Source: JBDTNQ01 sp039933635
GTDB taxonomy: Bacteria; Acidobacteriota; Vicinamibacteria; Vicinamibacterales; SCN-69-37
Assembly (NCBI GenBank): GCA_039933635.1
Contig: JBDTNQ010000064.1
Span: 1 to 25,695, forward strand
Length of the DNA stretch: 25,695 nucleotides
Reading direction: 5' to 3'
A program made the position numbers and the translations under genes. The notes below the pieces were generated by a model. That model did not search any database, was not told the DNA's origin, and saw only the letters and a program-made list of their open reading frames with translations. This document shows, in pieces, positions 7,126-16,474 of the stretch. Every line of letters starts with the position of its first letter. The first letter of the stretch is position 1.

Positions 7126-7185
7126 TTCGAACCATCACAGAGTGGCAGCGCCCGCCGGCCTCGACAGAGGGCCGGCTTTTTTTTT
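7047..7185 (+). promoter_or_regulatory. Transcription attenuator of the threonine operon
   Basis: Four pairing segments can be drawn. Segment 1 is CACCAC at 7047-7052, at the Ile5-Thr6-Thr7 codons. Segment 2 is GGCCGGTGG at 7092-7100, with GTGGTG at 7097-7102. Segment 3 is CCGCCGGCC at 7152-7160. Segment 4 is GGCCGGC at 7170-7176. Segment 2 pairs with 3 over 9 bp (one G-U) as antiterminator; 3 pairs with 4 as terminator; 1 can pair with 2 over 6 bp. A ribosome stalled on Thr codons would mask 1 and free 2 to take up 3. The pairings were made by eye without energy calculation. Confidence 0.7.
7154..7185 (+). terminator. Intrinsic terminator in the thr leader
   Basis: GCCGGCC (7154-7160) and GGCCGGC (7170-7176) form a 7 bp GC-only stem, extendable by TC/GA with a bulged G, followed at once by nine T residues (7177-7185). 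It is the strongest intrinsic terminator seen in the window and lies between the leader peptide and thrB. Confidence 0.9.
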
Positions 7186-7215
7186 GACCGGGCGCCGGTT
7201 GGCGCCGGAGAAGAC

Positions 7216-8142
7216 ATGGGACAGCGGAGGAGTATCGCGAGGGGCACGGAAATCGTCGTCTCGGGCTCCACCAGCAACCTGGGGCCGGGATTCGACGCGT
7301 TGTCCGTCGCGGTGACCGTGTACCTGACGGTCCGGGTCGTCGATGTCCTGCCGGGGCAGCCGCACGTCCTGGACATGCACTTCGCCGGCGGCGGAGCCCC
7401 GTCGGGCGAGAACCGCATCGCGACGGGCTTCCGCGCGGCCCTGGCGCGCTTCGGGGATCCCGTGCCCGGCCTGCGCGTCGAGGTGACGAGTGACATCCCG
7501 ATGCGCGCGGGTCTCGGCAGCAGCGCGGCCGCCACGGTCGCGGGCATGCGCCTGTACGAAGCCGCCACGTCACCCCGGGCGATTGGCGACCTGATGGAGA
7601 TTGCGTCCGGCATCGAGGGCCATCCGGACAACGCGGCTGCCGCGCTCCTTGGCGGCATCACCCTCAGCTGTCAGCACGACGATGGCCGGATCTCGACGCA
7701 GGCGTGGCGATGGCCCGACGAACTCCGCTTCGTCATTGCCACGCCTGAAGCCGAGCTCGAGACAGCCTTCGCACGCAAGGTCCTGCCGCCGCAGATCTCG
7801 CTGCACGACGCGGTATTCAATCTTCAGCGCGCACTGCTGCTCGTGCGGGCGCTCGAAACAGGCGCCTACGAAGACCTGCACGAAGCCTTGCGCGATCGCT
7901 GGCATCAGCCGGCGCGCCAGCAATTCGTCCCCGGCCTGGCCGACGCGCTGGCCCTCGATCACCCGGCCGTGCTCGGCGCATATTTGAGTGGCGCCGGTCC
8001 GTCCATTGCCGTGCTGGCCAGCGACCGTCACCTCGAGGCCGCGGCCCTGCTCTCAGAAATCTACGCGCGTCTGCGCGTCCCCTGCACCGTTCGCACGTTA
8101 TCCGCACATCAACCCGAGGTACCTGTCAGGACTGCATCATGA
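7216..8142 (+). CDS. thrB: Homoserine kinase
   Basis: The protein has 308 residues and catalyses ATP plus L-homoserine to O-phospho-L-homoserine, the substrate of the threonine synthases encoded next. GHMP kinase motifs are in order: VSGSTSNLGPGFDALSVAV at about 15-33, the ATP-binding loop RAGLGSSAAATVAG at about 97-110, and a C-terminal LSGAGPSIAVLA. The length matches bacterial ThrB. The ATG at 7216 has GGAG at 7207-7210, five bases upstream. It is the first structural gene after the attenuator and overlaps the next gene by ATGA. Confidence 0.94.
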   Translation: MGQRRSIARGTEIVVSGSTSNLGPGFDALSVAVTVYLTVRVVDVLPGQPHVLDMHFAGGGAPSGENRIATGFRAALARFGDPVPGLRVEVTSDIPMRAGLGSSAAATVAGMRLYEAATSPRAIGDLMEIASGIEGHPDNAAAALLGGITLSCQHDDGRISTQAWRWPDELRFVIATPEAELETAFARKVLPPQISLHDAVFNLQRALLLVRALETGAYEDLHEALRDRWHQPARQQFVPGLADALALDHPAVLGAYLSGAGPSIAVLASDRHLEAAALLSEIYARLRVPCTVRTLSAHQPEVPVRTAS

Positions 8143-9373
8143 ACTTCATCCTTCGCTGCCACATGTGCCACGCCGAGTTTCCCGCAAGTGCGCTCTTCGT
8201 CTGCGACAAGTGTATGGGCCCGCTGGAGTGTCATTTCGACTACGACACGGTGAAACGGGGCATGACGCGCGAGAGCATCGAGCGTGGGCCGCGCAGCATC
8301 TGGCGCTACCGCGCGTTGCTGCCCATCGAAGGTGAGCCGCGAACGGGCCTGCACTCCGGCTTCACACCGCTCGTCAAGGCCGACCGGCTGGCCAAGCGCC
8401 TCGGCGTCCGGGAACTCTACGTCAAGGACGACTCGGTCAACCATCCGACCTGCTCTTACAAGGATCGCGTCGTGTCCGTGGCGGCGACGCGAGCCGTCGA
8501 GCTCGGCTTCACGGAGTTCGCCTGCGCGTCCACGGGCAACCTCGCCGGCAGCGTCGCGTCGCACGCCGCGCGGCTCGGCCTTTCATGTTCGGTCTTCATC
8601 CCGGACGATCTCGAAGCCGGCAAGGTCGCTGGCGCCGCGGTCTATCGCCCGCGGGTGATTGCCGTCCGTGGGAATTACGACGATGTGAACCGGCTGTGCA
8701 CGCAGGTGGCGGATCAGTACGGCTGGGGCTTCGCAAACATCAATCTTCGTGCGTACTACGCGGAAGGCGCGAAGACCTACGGCTTTGAGATCGCCGAGCA
8801 GCTCGGCTGGACGTTTCCCAAGCACGTGGTGTCCCCAGTGGCCGGCGGGACACTGCTGCCGCGGATTCTCAAGGGCTTTGACGAGTTCAGGACGGTCGGG
8901 CTCGTCGAGGGCGACCTGCCGAAGATCTACGCGGCCCAAGCCGCCGGATGCGCGCCCGTCGTGCAGGCGTTCGAGAAGGGTGAGGAGTTCCCCGATCCCG
9001 TCAAGCCGAAGACCATCGCGAAATCCATCGCGATCGGCAACCCGGCCGATGGCTTCCAGGTCATTCGCGCGCTGCGGGCGACCGGCGGCAACGCCGCGAT
9101 GGTCGAGGAGGACGACATCATCGCCGGCATTCAGCTGCTGGCTGAGACCGAGGGCATCTTCACGGAGCCTGCGGGCGGCGTGACCGTGTCCGCGACCAAG
9201 CAACTGATCGATCGCGGCATCATCCCGCGCGACGAGTCGATCGTCATCTGCGTCACCGGCAACGGCTACAAGACCGTCGAGGTGCTCGCCGGTAAGACCG
9301 TCCAACCCATCAACATCGGCCGCTCGCTGGCCGACTTCGAGGCGGCCGTCGCTCCCAAGGCCGTGGCCCACCG

Positions 9374-9377
<4 letters not shown>
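8139..9377 (+). CDS. thrC: Threonine synthase, copy 1 (zinc-ribbon type)
   Basis: The protein has 412 residues and is a PLP-dependent fold-type II enzyme that converts O-phosphohomoserine to threonine. An N-terminal zinc ribbon is visible (Cys7, Cys10, Cys22, Cys25). The PLP lysine is Lys108 in NHPTCSYKDRVV, an unusual form with Cys-Ser-Tyr where Gly-Ser-Phe is common. CASTGNLAGSVASHAARLGL is the phosphate and substrate loop, and SPVAGGTLLPRI gives the glycine-rich PLP phosphate site. It overlaps thrB by 4 nt and the next gene by 4 nt. Since a second threonine synthase follows, this copy or the other may have a modified substrate, for example in cysteate-synthase-like chemistry; position in the operon favours threonine synthesis. 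Confidence 0.88.
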
Positions 9378-10716
<1,339 letters not shown>

Positions 10717-10720
<4 letters not shown>

Positions 10721-13230
10721 CGACCACGCCCCGACGCGCGGCTCGCGCGCCGCTGGCCGTCTGGAAGTTCGGCGGCGCGTCGCTGGCTGATGCGGCGGCC
10801 ATCCGTCGCGCCGCGGAGCTCATCGCCTCCCACGACGGCCCGCTGGTGGTCGTCTGCTCGGCGCTCGCCGGCGTCACGGACCTGCTGCTCGGCGGCGCGC
10901 GCCAGGCCTTGGCCGGTGACGAGCGCCAGGCCGCCCGCACGGCGGCCGAATTGTTGAATCGTCATCGCCACGTGGTGCACGAGCTGATTCCGTCGGGCCG
11001 CGGGCGCCGTGCGTTGCTGGCGCAGGTCGACGCGGCCGCACGGGAGTTCCGCAATCTCTGTGAGGCCGTCGGCGTGCTCGGGCATCTCGAATCGCGGGCG
11101 AGCGACATGCTTGTGTCTCGCGGCGAGCGCCTGTCGGCCGCGATTCTCGCTGCCGTCCTGTCGTCCAAGCGGGTAAAGGCCACGTACGTGGACGCGCTCA
11201 ACGTGGTCGCCACCGATGGTGTCCACGGCGGAGCCGCGCCCAATGTAGCGGAAACCACGCGACGCGCACGTCGTGTACTGCGGCCCCTCGTGGCCAGGCG
11301 GATGCTCCCGATCGTCCCTGGCTACATCGGCGCCGCGCCTGATGGCACGGTGACGACGCTGGGACGAGGCGGCTCGGATCTGACGGCGACGTTGCTGGCG
11401 CGCGCGATTGGCGCGAAAGAGGCGGTGCTCTGGAAGGATGTGCCGGGCGTGCTGACGGCGGATCCGCGGCTCGTCTCGGATGCGCGTCTGATTCCGCAAC
11501 TGCATCATCGCGAAGCCGCGGAGGTCGCGCACTATGGCGCGAAGGTTCTGCACCCGCGCGCACTGATTCCGATCGCCGGCACTCGAATCGTGTTGCGCGT
11601 GCGCTCGTTCCTCGACACGACTCAGCCCGGCACCGAGATTTCCGCGCGGCGGGGCGCGCCCGGACATCCAGTCAAGGCGCTCGCCATCGTGCGAAACCAG
11701 GCCGTCGTGACGGTGGCGGGTAAGGGCATGGCCGGGGTGCACGGCATTGCGGCGCGAACGTTCTCGGCCGTGGACGCCGAGCGGCTGTCGGTGTCCACAA
11801 TCTTCCAGGCGTCGTCGGAGAGTTCGATTGGATTCACGGTGCCCGAGACCGAGGCCGACCGCGCCGTCCGCGCGATTCGTGCCGCCTTCACGGACGAGTT
11901 GTCGAGCGGCCTCGTCGACAACGTCTCTGCGCGGCCGGGCATGGCCGTCGTGGCGGTCGTGGGCGATGGAATGGTCGGCACCCCAGGGATCGCCGCGCGC
12001 GTCTTCACGTCGCTCGCCACCGCCGGGATCAGCGTCGTCGCCATCGCGCAGGGTTCGTCGGAGCGGAACATCTCGTTCGTGGTCGCCGAGTCAGACGTCG
12101 CCGATGCGGCGCGCCGCGTGCACACGGCGTTTCAGCTTTCGAAGATTGGCGGCGGTCGGCCCCTCGCGAAGCCCAGAACGGACGTGGTCCTGCTCGGCTT
12201 CGGCCGCGTGGGCCGCGCGCTGGCTGATCAGATTGCCACGCCAAACGGCCGCGCCGTGCGGGTGATTGGATTGCTCGATCGATCGGGCTACGTGTTCGAA
12301 CCGCGCGGGCTGTCGAACCGCCGGCTGCTCGAACTCGCGCGCGAGAAAGATCGCGGCGCGCTGCTGGCGACGCTCGGTGGCAAGGCTGCGTCTTCGTCGG
12401 AGGCGCTGACCATGATGGCGAGTCACGCCGTGTCGAGGCCGGTGCTGGTGGACGTCACGAGTCAGGAGACAGGCGACCTGCTTCGCGCGGCGGTCGGCCA
12501 CGGATTCGATGTCGTCATGGCGAACAAGAAGCCGGTCGCCGGCAATTGGGAGTCGTATGCCGCGCTGATGCAGGCGGCTGAGACGGCGGGCCGGCAGATC
12601 AAGTACGAGGCCACCGTCGGGGCCGGTCTGCCGATCATCGACACGTACCACAAGCTCGCCGAGACGGGCGACCGGGTGTTGCGAATCGAGGGGACCGTCA
12701 GCGGCACGCTGATGTACATCGGTTCCGCGGTCTCGTCCGGCAAGCCGTTCTCGCAGGCCGTGCGTGAAGCAGTCGACCTTGGATACGCGGAACCGGATCC
12801 GCGCGAAGACTTGTCGGGCCAGGACGCCGCGCGAAAGGTGCTGATCCTCGCGCGCCTGATGGGGTACCGTGGCCCCGCGGCGGTGGCGGAGAACCTTGTG
12901 CCACCCGCGATGCAGAAGTTGACGCTGCCGCAGTTCATGGCTCGCCTGACGGAGCTCGACGCCGAGTGGGCCGCGCGCACCAAACGCGAAGCGGCCCGCG
13001 GCCGCGTCCTCCGCTACGTCGTCATCGCGACGCCGACGTCGGTATCGGCGAAGCTGCTGGCCGTAGCGAAGGACAGCCCGATCGGCTCGTTGCGGGGCAC
13101 GCGCAATCTCGTCGCGTTCACGACGCGCCGGTACCGCAAGGAGCCGCTCGTGGTGAGCGGCCCCGGCGCCGGCCCGGCGGTCACGGCAGCGGGCATTCTC
13201 AACGACATCTACTCGCTCGCGACATATTAG
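10717..13230 (+). CDS. thrA: Bifunctional aspartokinase-homoserine dehydrogenase
   Basis: The protein has 837 residues and carries the first and third steps of the aspartate pathway: aspartate to aspartyl phosphate, and aspartate semialdehyde to homoserine. The aspartokinase domain opens with WKFGGASLADAA (KFGGAS at 17-22) and includes TLGRGGSDLTATLLARAIGA. Two ACT regulatory regions span about 324-478 (VTVAGKGMAGVHGIAARTFS, VAVVGDGMVGTPGIAARVFT). The dehydrogenase half starts near 489 with the nucleotide-binding LLGFGRVGRALAD, has VMANKKPVAGNW (Asn-Lys-Lys at 603-605), and IEGTVSGTLMYIGS. The ACT domains predict allosteric feedback by threonine in addition to attenuation. It is the last of four ATGA-coupled genes. 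Confidence 0.97.
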
Positions 13231-13260
13231 GAGACCGGGTCCCTTAAGAGACCCGGTCTC
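13231..13260. repeat. 30 bp palindrome after thrA
   Basis: This is a near-perfect palindrome directly after the thrA stop: 15 bp arms (GAGACCGGGTCCCTT outward from a CTTAAG-type centre) with a single mismatch at 13242/13249. There is no T-tract. Bases 13233-13259 are identical to the reverse complement of 13324-13350. Confidence 0.9.
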
Positions 13261-13323
13261 GCCCCGCCTGTCGGCCAGCTGATCTCGGGAATCTGGCCTA
13301 AAAACGAGTGGGGTGGGTGTTCA

Positions 13324-13351
13324 AGACCGGGTCTCTTAAGGGACCCGGTCC
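13324..13351. repeat. Second, inverted copy of the palindrome before ilvA
   Basis: The 27 nt from 13324 to 13350 are the exact reverse complement of 13233-13259; the palindromic part is 13325-13350 with one mismatch. It ends 11 bp before the ilvA ATG. The copies are 62-63 bp apart, so the thrA-ilvA gap could also fold into one long stem. Confidence 0.9.
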
Positions 13352-13361
13352 CTTGATTACG

Positions 13362-14864
13362 ATGCTGAAACTCATCCTCACGAGCCGCGTGTATGACGTG
13401 GCGCACGAGACTCCGCTCGACCTGGCACCGCGTCTGTCCCGGCGCCTCGGAAACACCGTTCTGTTCAAGCGTGAGGACCTGCAGCCGGTCTTCAGCTTCA
13501 AGTTGCGAGGCGCCTACAACCGGATGGCCCACCTCACGGTCGATGAGCGTGCCCGCGGCGTGATCACCGCGAGTGCGGGCAATCATGCGCAGGGCGTGGC
13601 GTTCTCCGCACGGCGCCTCGGAATCACCGCGGTCATCGTCATGCCGGAGACGACACCCGCCATCAAAGTGGATGCGGTGCGCGCGATGGGCGCGACGGTC
13701 GAGTTGGCCGGTGACAGCTACTCGGACGCTCAAGTGCGATGCCACGAATTGGCGCACGAAACCGGACGCGTCTTCGTGCATCCGTTCGACGATCCGCTCG
13801 TGATCGCGGGCCAGGGCACGATCGGCACCGAGATTCTGCGACAGCAGGGCGACCCCGACGTGGCGGCCATTTTCGTGCCGGTCGGCGGTGGCGGCCTCAT
13901 CGCCGGCATCGCGAGCTACGTGAAGGCGCTGAAGCCCGCCATCAAGATCATCGGGGTGGAGCCCCACGAAGCCAACGCGATGCATGCGTCACTCGCGGCC
14001 GGCCGCCGCGTCACGCTCGACCACGTCGGCATCTTCGCGGACGGCGTCGCGGTTCGTGAGGTCGGCGCGCAGACGTTCGAGATCGCGCGCGACCTCGTTG
14101 ACGAAGTTGTTCTCGTGTCGAACGACGAGATTTGCGGGGCGATCAAGGACGTATTCGACGACACGCGCTCGATCATGGAACCCGCGGGAGCACTGGCCGT
14201 CGCCGGGATGCGGCGATGGGTGGAGCGGACGGCTACACGGGGCGCCAAGGTAGCCGCGGTGCTGAGCGGCGCGAACATCAACTTCGATCGGCTGCGGTTC
14301 GTGGCGGAGCGGGCGGAGATCGGCGAGGCCCGCGAGGCGCTGTTCGCCGTGACGATTCCCGAGCGGGCCGGCGCGTTCCGCGAGTTTTGCGCGGCGATCG
14401 GCCGACGCGTGGTGACCGAGTTCAACTACCGCCTCAACGGACGTCGCGACGCGCACATCTTCGTCGGCGTCGCAACGGAGTCACGCGCCGACGCGGACAG
14501 CATGGGCGAGCTCCTCCGATCCCGCGGCTACCAAACCGTTAACCTCACGGACAACGAACTGGCCAAGCTGCATGTGCGCCACATGGTCGGCGGCCGCAGC
14601 GCGGAAGTCGAGCACGAGGAGATCTGCCGCTTCGAGTTCCCGGAACGTCCCGGCGCGCTGATGCGATTCCTGGAGCAACTTGGCGGTCGTTGGAACATCA
14701 GCCTGTTCCACTACCGCAACCACGGCGCAGACTTCGGCCGGGTGCTCGCCGGCTTCGAAGTGCCGACGCAAGACGACATTGCGTTCGAGGCGTTCCTGAC
14801 GGCGCTGGGCTATCCCTATCAGCGGGAACGCGGTAACGCGGCCTACGAGCTGTTTCTCTCGTAG
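13362..14864 (+). CDS. ilvA: Threonine ammonia-lyase (threonine dehydratase), biosynthetic
   Basis: The protein has 500 residues and deaminates threonine to 2-oxobutanoate, the first committed step to isoleucine. PLP Lys47 is in FSFKLRGAYN, the substrate loop is ASAGNHAQGVAFSA, and the glycine-rich phosphate loop VPVGGGGLIAG is at about 172-182. The long C-terminal half carries two ACT-like regulatory domains (FAVTIPERAGAFREFCAAIG; FEFPERPGALMRFLEQLGG), as in the isoleucine-inhibited biosynthetic enzyme, not the short catabolic form. The ATG at 13362 was chosen; a GTG at 13308 would add 18 residues encoded by the palindromic repeat. It follows thrA after 131 bp, so it may be read through from the thr promoter or have its own; no clear promoter or Shine-Dalgarno was seen. 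Confidence 0.95.
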   Translation: MLKLILTSRVYDVAHETPLDLAPRLSRRLGNTVLFKREDLQPVFSFKLRGAYNRMAHLTVDERARGVITASAGNHAQGVAFSARRLGITAVIVMPETTPAIKVDAVRAMGATVELAGDSYSDAQVRCHELAHETGRVFVHPFDDPLVIAGQGTIGTEILRQQGDPDVAAIFVPVGGGGLIAGIASYVKALKPAIKIIGVEPHEANAMHASLAAGRRVTLDHVGIFADGVAVREVGAQTFEIARDLVDEVVLVSNDEICGAIKDVFDDTRSIMEPAGALAVAGMRRWVERTATRGAKVAAVLSGANINFDRLRFVAERAEIGEAREALFAVTIPERAGAFREFCAAIGRRVVTEFNYRLNGRRDAHIFVGVATESRADADSMGELLRSRGYQTVNLTDNELAKLHVRHMVGGRSAEVEHEEICRFEFPERPGALMRFLEQLGGRWNISLFHYRNHGADFGRVLAGFEVPTQDDIAFEAFLTALGYPYQRERGNAAYELFLS

Positions 14865-14871
14865 TCTCGGT

Positions 14872-14957
14872 CCGACACCCGCGTCGGAGACTCATTGAAC
14901 TCGATGGGTCTCGCGGTCCCTATCAGCCGGTAGCACCGGGAGTCTTAAGACTCCGGT
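14872..14957. repeat. Cluster of three palindromes downstream of ilvA
   Basis: Three hairpins are packed into 86 bp after the ilvA stop: CCGAC (14872-14876) with GTCGG (14883-14887); GAGACTCAT (14887-14895) with ATGGGTCTC (14904-14912), with one G-T; and ACCGGGAGTCTT with AAGACTCCGGT (14935-14957), with one bulged G and a CTTAAG centre. No T-tract follows. They could slow transcripts from both convergent operons, but sequence relation to the other palindromes suggests a repeat family. Confidence 0.75.
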
Positions 14958-14978
14958 TTCGACGGTCCTTTCGACGGT

Positions 14979-15095
14979 CTAGTGCGGCCAGAACGCGCGC
15001 ACGAAGCGGCGCAGGCTCCGGATCGTTACCCGGAAACCCACGACGAGTAACAGGATGGCGACGGCGACGGTGCCAATCCACAGCCCTGGGGTCAT
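14979..15095 (-). CDS. Possible 38-residue single-span membrane peptide
   Basis: This is a short ORF from ATG 15093-15095 to TAG 14979-14981, starting 19 bp after the stop of the Gfo/Idh/MocA gene on the same strand. The peptide has a hydrophobic stretch at about 5-21 (LWIGTVAVAILLLVVGF) followed by a basic tail (RVTIRSLRRFVRAFWPH), a classic membrane anchor with positive-inside topology. A weak AGGG lies about 10 bp upstream. Small hydrophobic ORFs can arise by chance in GC-rich DNA, so this is a candidate only. Confidence 0.4.
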   Translation of the reverse strand: MTPGLWIGTVAVAILLLVVGFRVTIRSLRRFVRAFWPH

Positions 15096-15114
15096 TCGCA
15101 CGGCGCCCTGGCGA

Positions 15115-16413
15115 CTACACGAGGGTCGGCACGGTAAACGGGGCGCGGTACGCGCGCGTCAGCATCGCGTTGGCCTCCGGATCGCCGACGCAGGTCAGCG
15201 TCTTCGCGTCCCAGTGCAACGTGCGTCCCACGCGGTAGCTGACGTTCGCCAGGTGCACGAGGTTGCAGGAGAGGGCGCCCTCCTCGATCTCCGCGTTCAA
15301 ATCCTCGCGCTTCCGGCTCCGCACGGCGTCGACGAAGTTCGCGTAGTGCGTGTCGCCCTTTATGGCCGACGGCCCAGGCGTCTGATCCTTGCCCATGAAC
15401 GAGTAGTACTTGTTGTAGTTGTCGATGACGAGGTAGCCCTTCGACCCGTAGAACTGGTTGCCGATCGTGTTGCCGGGTTTGTCGCCGTTGATGCCCGCTT
15501 CGTGCGGCGACATCCAATGGCGTACTTCAAAGGTCATCATCTTCGGGCGCCCGGCCGCTTCGAACTCGTAGGAGACCGTCAATGTGTTTGGCGTCTCCTG
15601 GTCGTCATCGAACATGAACTTTCCGCCAATCGCGCTCACCTTCGTGGGATGCGTGACACCAAGTCCCCAGCGCGCGATGTCCACTTCGTGGATGCCCTGG
15701 TTGCCGAGATCGCCATTCCCCGTGTCCCAGAACCAGTGCCAGTTGTAGTGAAAGCGATTCTTCGTGAACGGCCGCTTCGGCGCGGGTCCGGTCCACAGAT
15801 CGTAGTCCACGCCCAACGGCACGGCCGACACCGGCGTGTGGCCAATCGTGTCGCGCCACTTGTAGCAGAGGCCGCGGGCCATGTAGATCTCGCCCATCTC
15901 ACCTTCGCGCATCCGCTGCACGGCCTCGCGCAGTGCGGGGGACGATCGGCTCTGGCTGCCCTGCTGCACGAGCCGGTTGTACTTGCGCGCAGCGGCCACG
16001 ATCTGCCGCGACTCGAAGACGTTGTGCGAACACGGTTTCTCGACGTAGACATCCTTGCCCGCCATGACGCCCCAGATCGTCATCAGCGTGTGCCAGTGAT
16101 TGGGCGTGGCAATGGAAATCGCATCCACGTTCCTGTCGTCGAGCAGTTTTCGCACGTCGACGTAGGTCGCAGGCTTTTTCAAGCCTTTGGTCTCCATCTT
16201 CTTCACGTACTCAGCGACATGCGACTCATCGACGTCGCAAAGCGCCACGACCTCGACGTTCGGCAGCGCCGACCATCCATCCACGTGGTTCTGACCTCGG
16301 CCGCCGCAACCGACGACGCCGATCCGGACGCGATCGTTTGGGCTCGCGAGGCCGCGAACGGATGCCGCGGCTGCCATGGCCGCCGTTCCCACCAGGAAGT
16401 GTCGTCGATTCAT
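15115..16413 (-). CDS. Tat-exported Gfo/Idh/MocA family oxidoreductase
   Basis: The protein has 432 residues. The N-terminus MNRRHFLVGTAAMAAAASV is a twin-arginine signal (RRHFLVG), so the folded, cofactor-loaded enzyme is expected in the periplasm. A Rossmann motif GVVGCGGRG is at about 32-40 and the family EKP motif at 125-127 (DVYVEKPCSHN), where the lysine is catalytic. The C-terminal domain has NWHWFWDTGNGDLGNQGIHEVD, typical of the large family of exported sugar dehydrogenases in Acidobacteriota, Planctomycetes and Bacteroidetes. Some relatives act on glycosides with tightly bound NAD. AGGAG precedes the ATG. It follows the PQQ dehydrogenase after 60 bp that contain a palindrome, so it may be less strongly expressed than the upstream genes. 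The substrate is unknown. Confidence 0.92.
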   Translation of the reverse strand: MNRRHFLVGTAAMAAAASVRGLASPNDRVRIGVVGCGGRGQNHVDGWSALPNVEVVALCDVDESHVAEYVKKMETKGLKKPATYVDVRKLLDDRNVDAISIATPNHWHTLMTIWGVMAGKDVYVEKPCSHNVFESRQIVAAARKYNRLVQQGSQSRSSPALREAVQRMREGEMGEIYMARGLCYKWRDTIGHTPVSAVPLGVDYDLWTGPAPKRPFTKNRFHYNWHWFWDTGNGDLGNQGIHEVDIARWGLGVTHPTKVSAIGGKFMFDDDQETPNTLTVSYEFEAAGRPKMMTFEVRHWMSPHEAGINGDKPGNTIGNQFYGSKGYLVIDNYNKYYSFMGKDQTPGPSAIKGDTHYANFVDAVRSRKREDLNAEIEEGALSCNLVHLANVSYRVGRTLHWDAKTLTCVGDPEANAMLTRAYRAPFTVPTLV

Positions 16414-16439
16414 GTGGACTCCTGCGAACCGTACTGAGC

Positions 16440-16474
16440 AGACCGGGTCTCCGCACTCATGGAGACCAGTCTCC
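16440..16474. repeat. Imperfect palindrome between PQQ dehydrogenase and oxidoreductase genes
   Basis: AGACCGGGTCTCC (16440-16452) and GGAGACCAGTCT (16461-16472) form an imperfect inverted repeat of about 12 bp (one bulge, one wobble) around an 8 nt loop, right behind the PQQ dehydrogenase stop. It contains the shared 9-mer AGACCGGGT. Confidence 0.75.

Noticed and set aside
13231..13351. The thrA-ilvA palindromes as intrinsic terminators
   Set aside because: There is no T-tract on either strand, and the sequence is shared with palindromes in other gaps.
13308..13361. Longer ilvA start at GTG 13308
   Set aside because: The added residues would be encoded by the intergenic palindrome and do not resemble IlvA N-termini.
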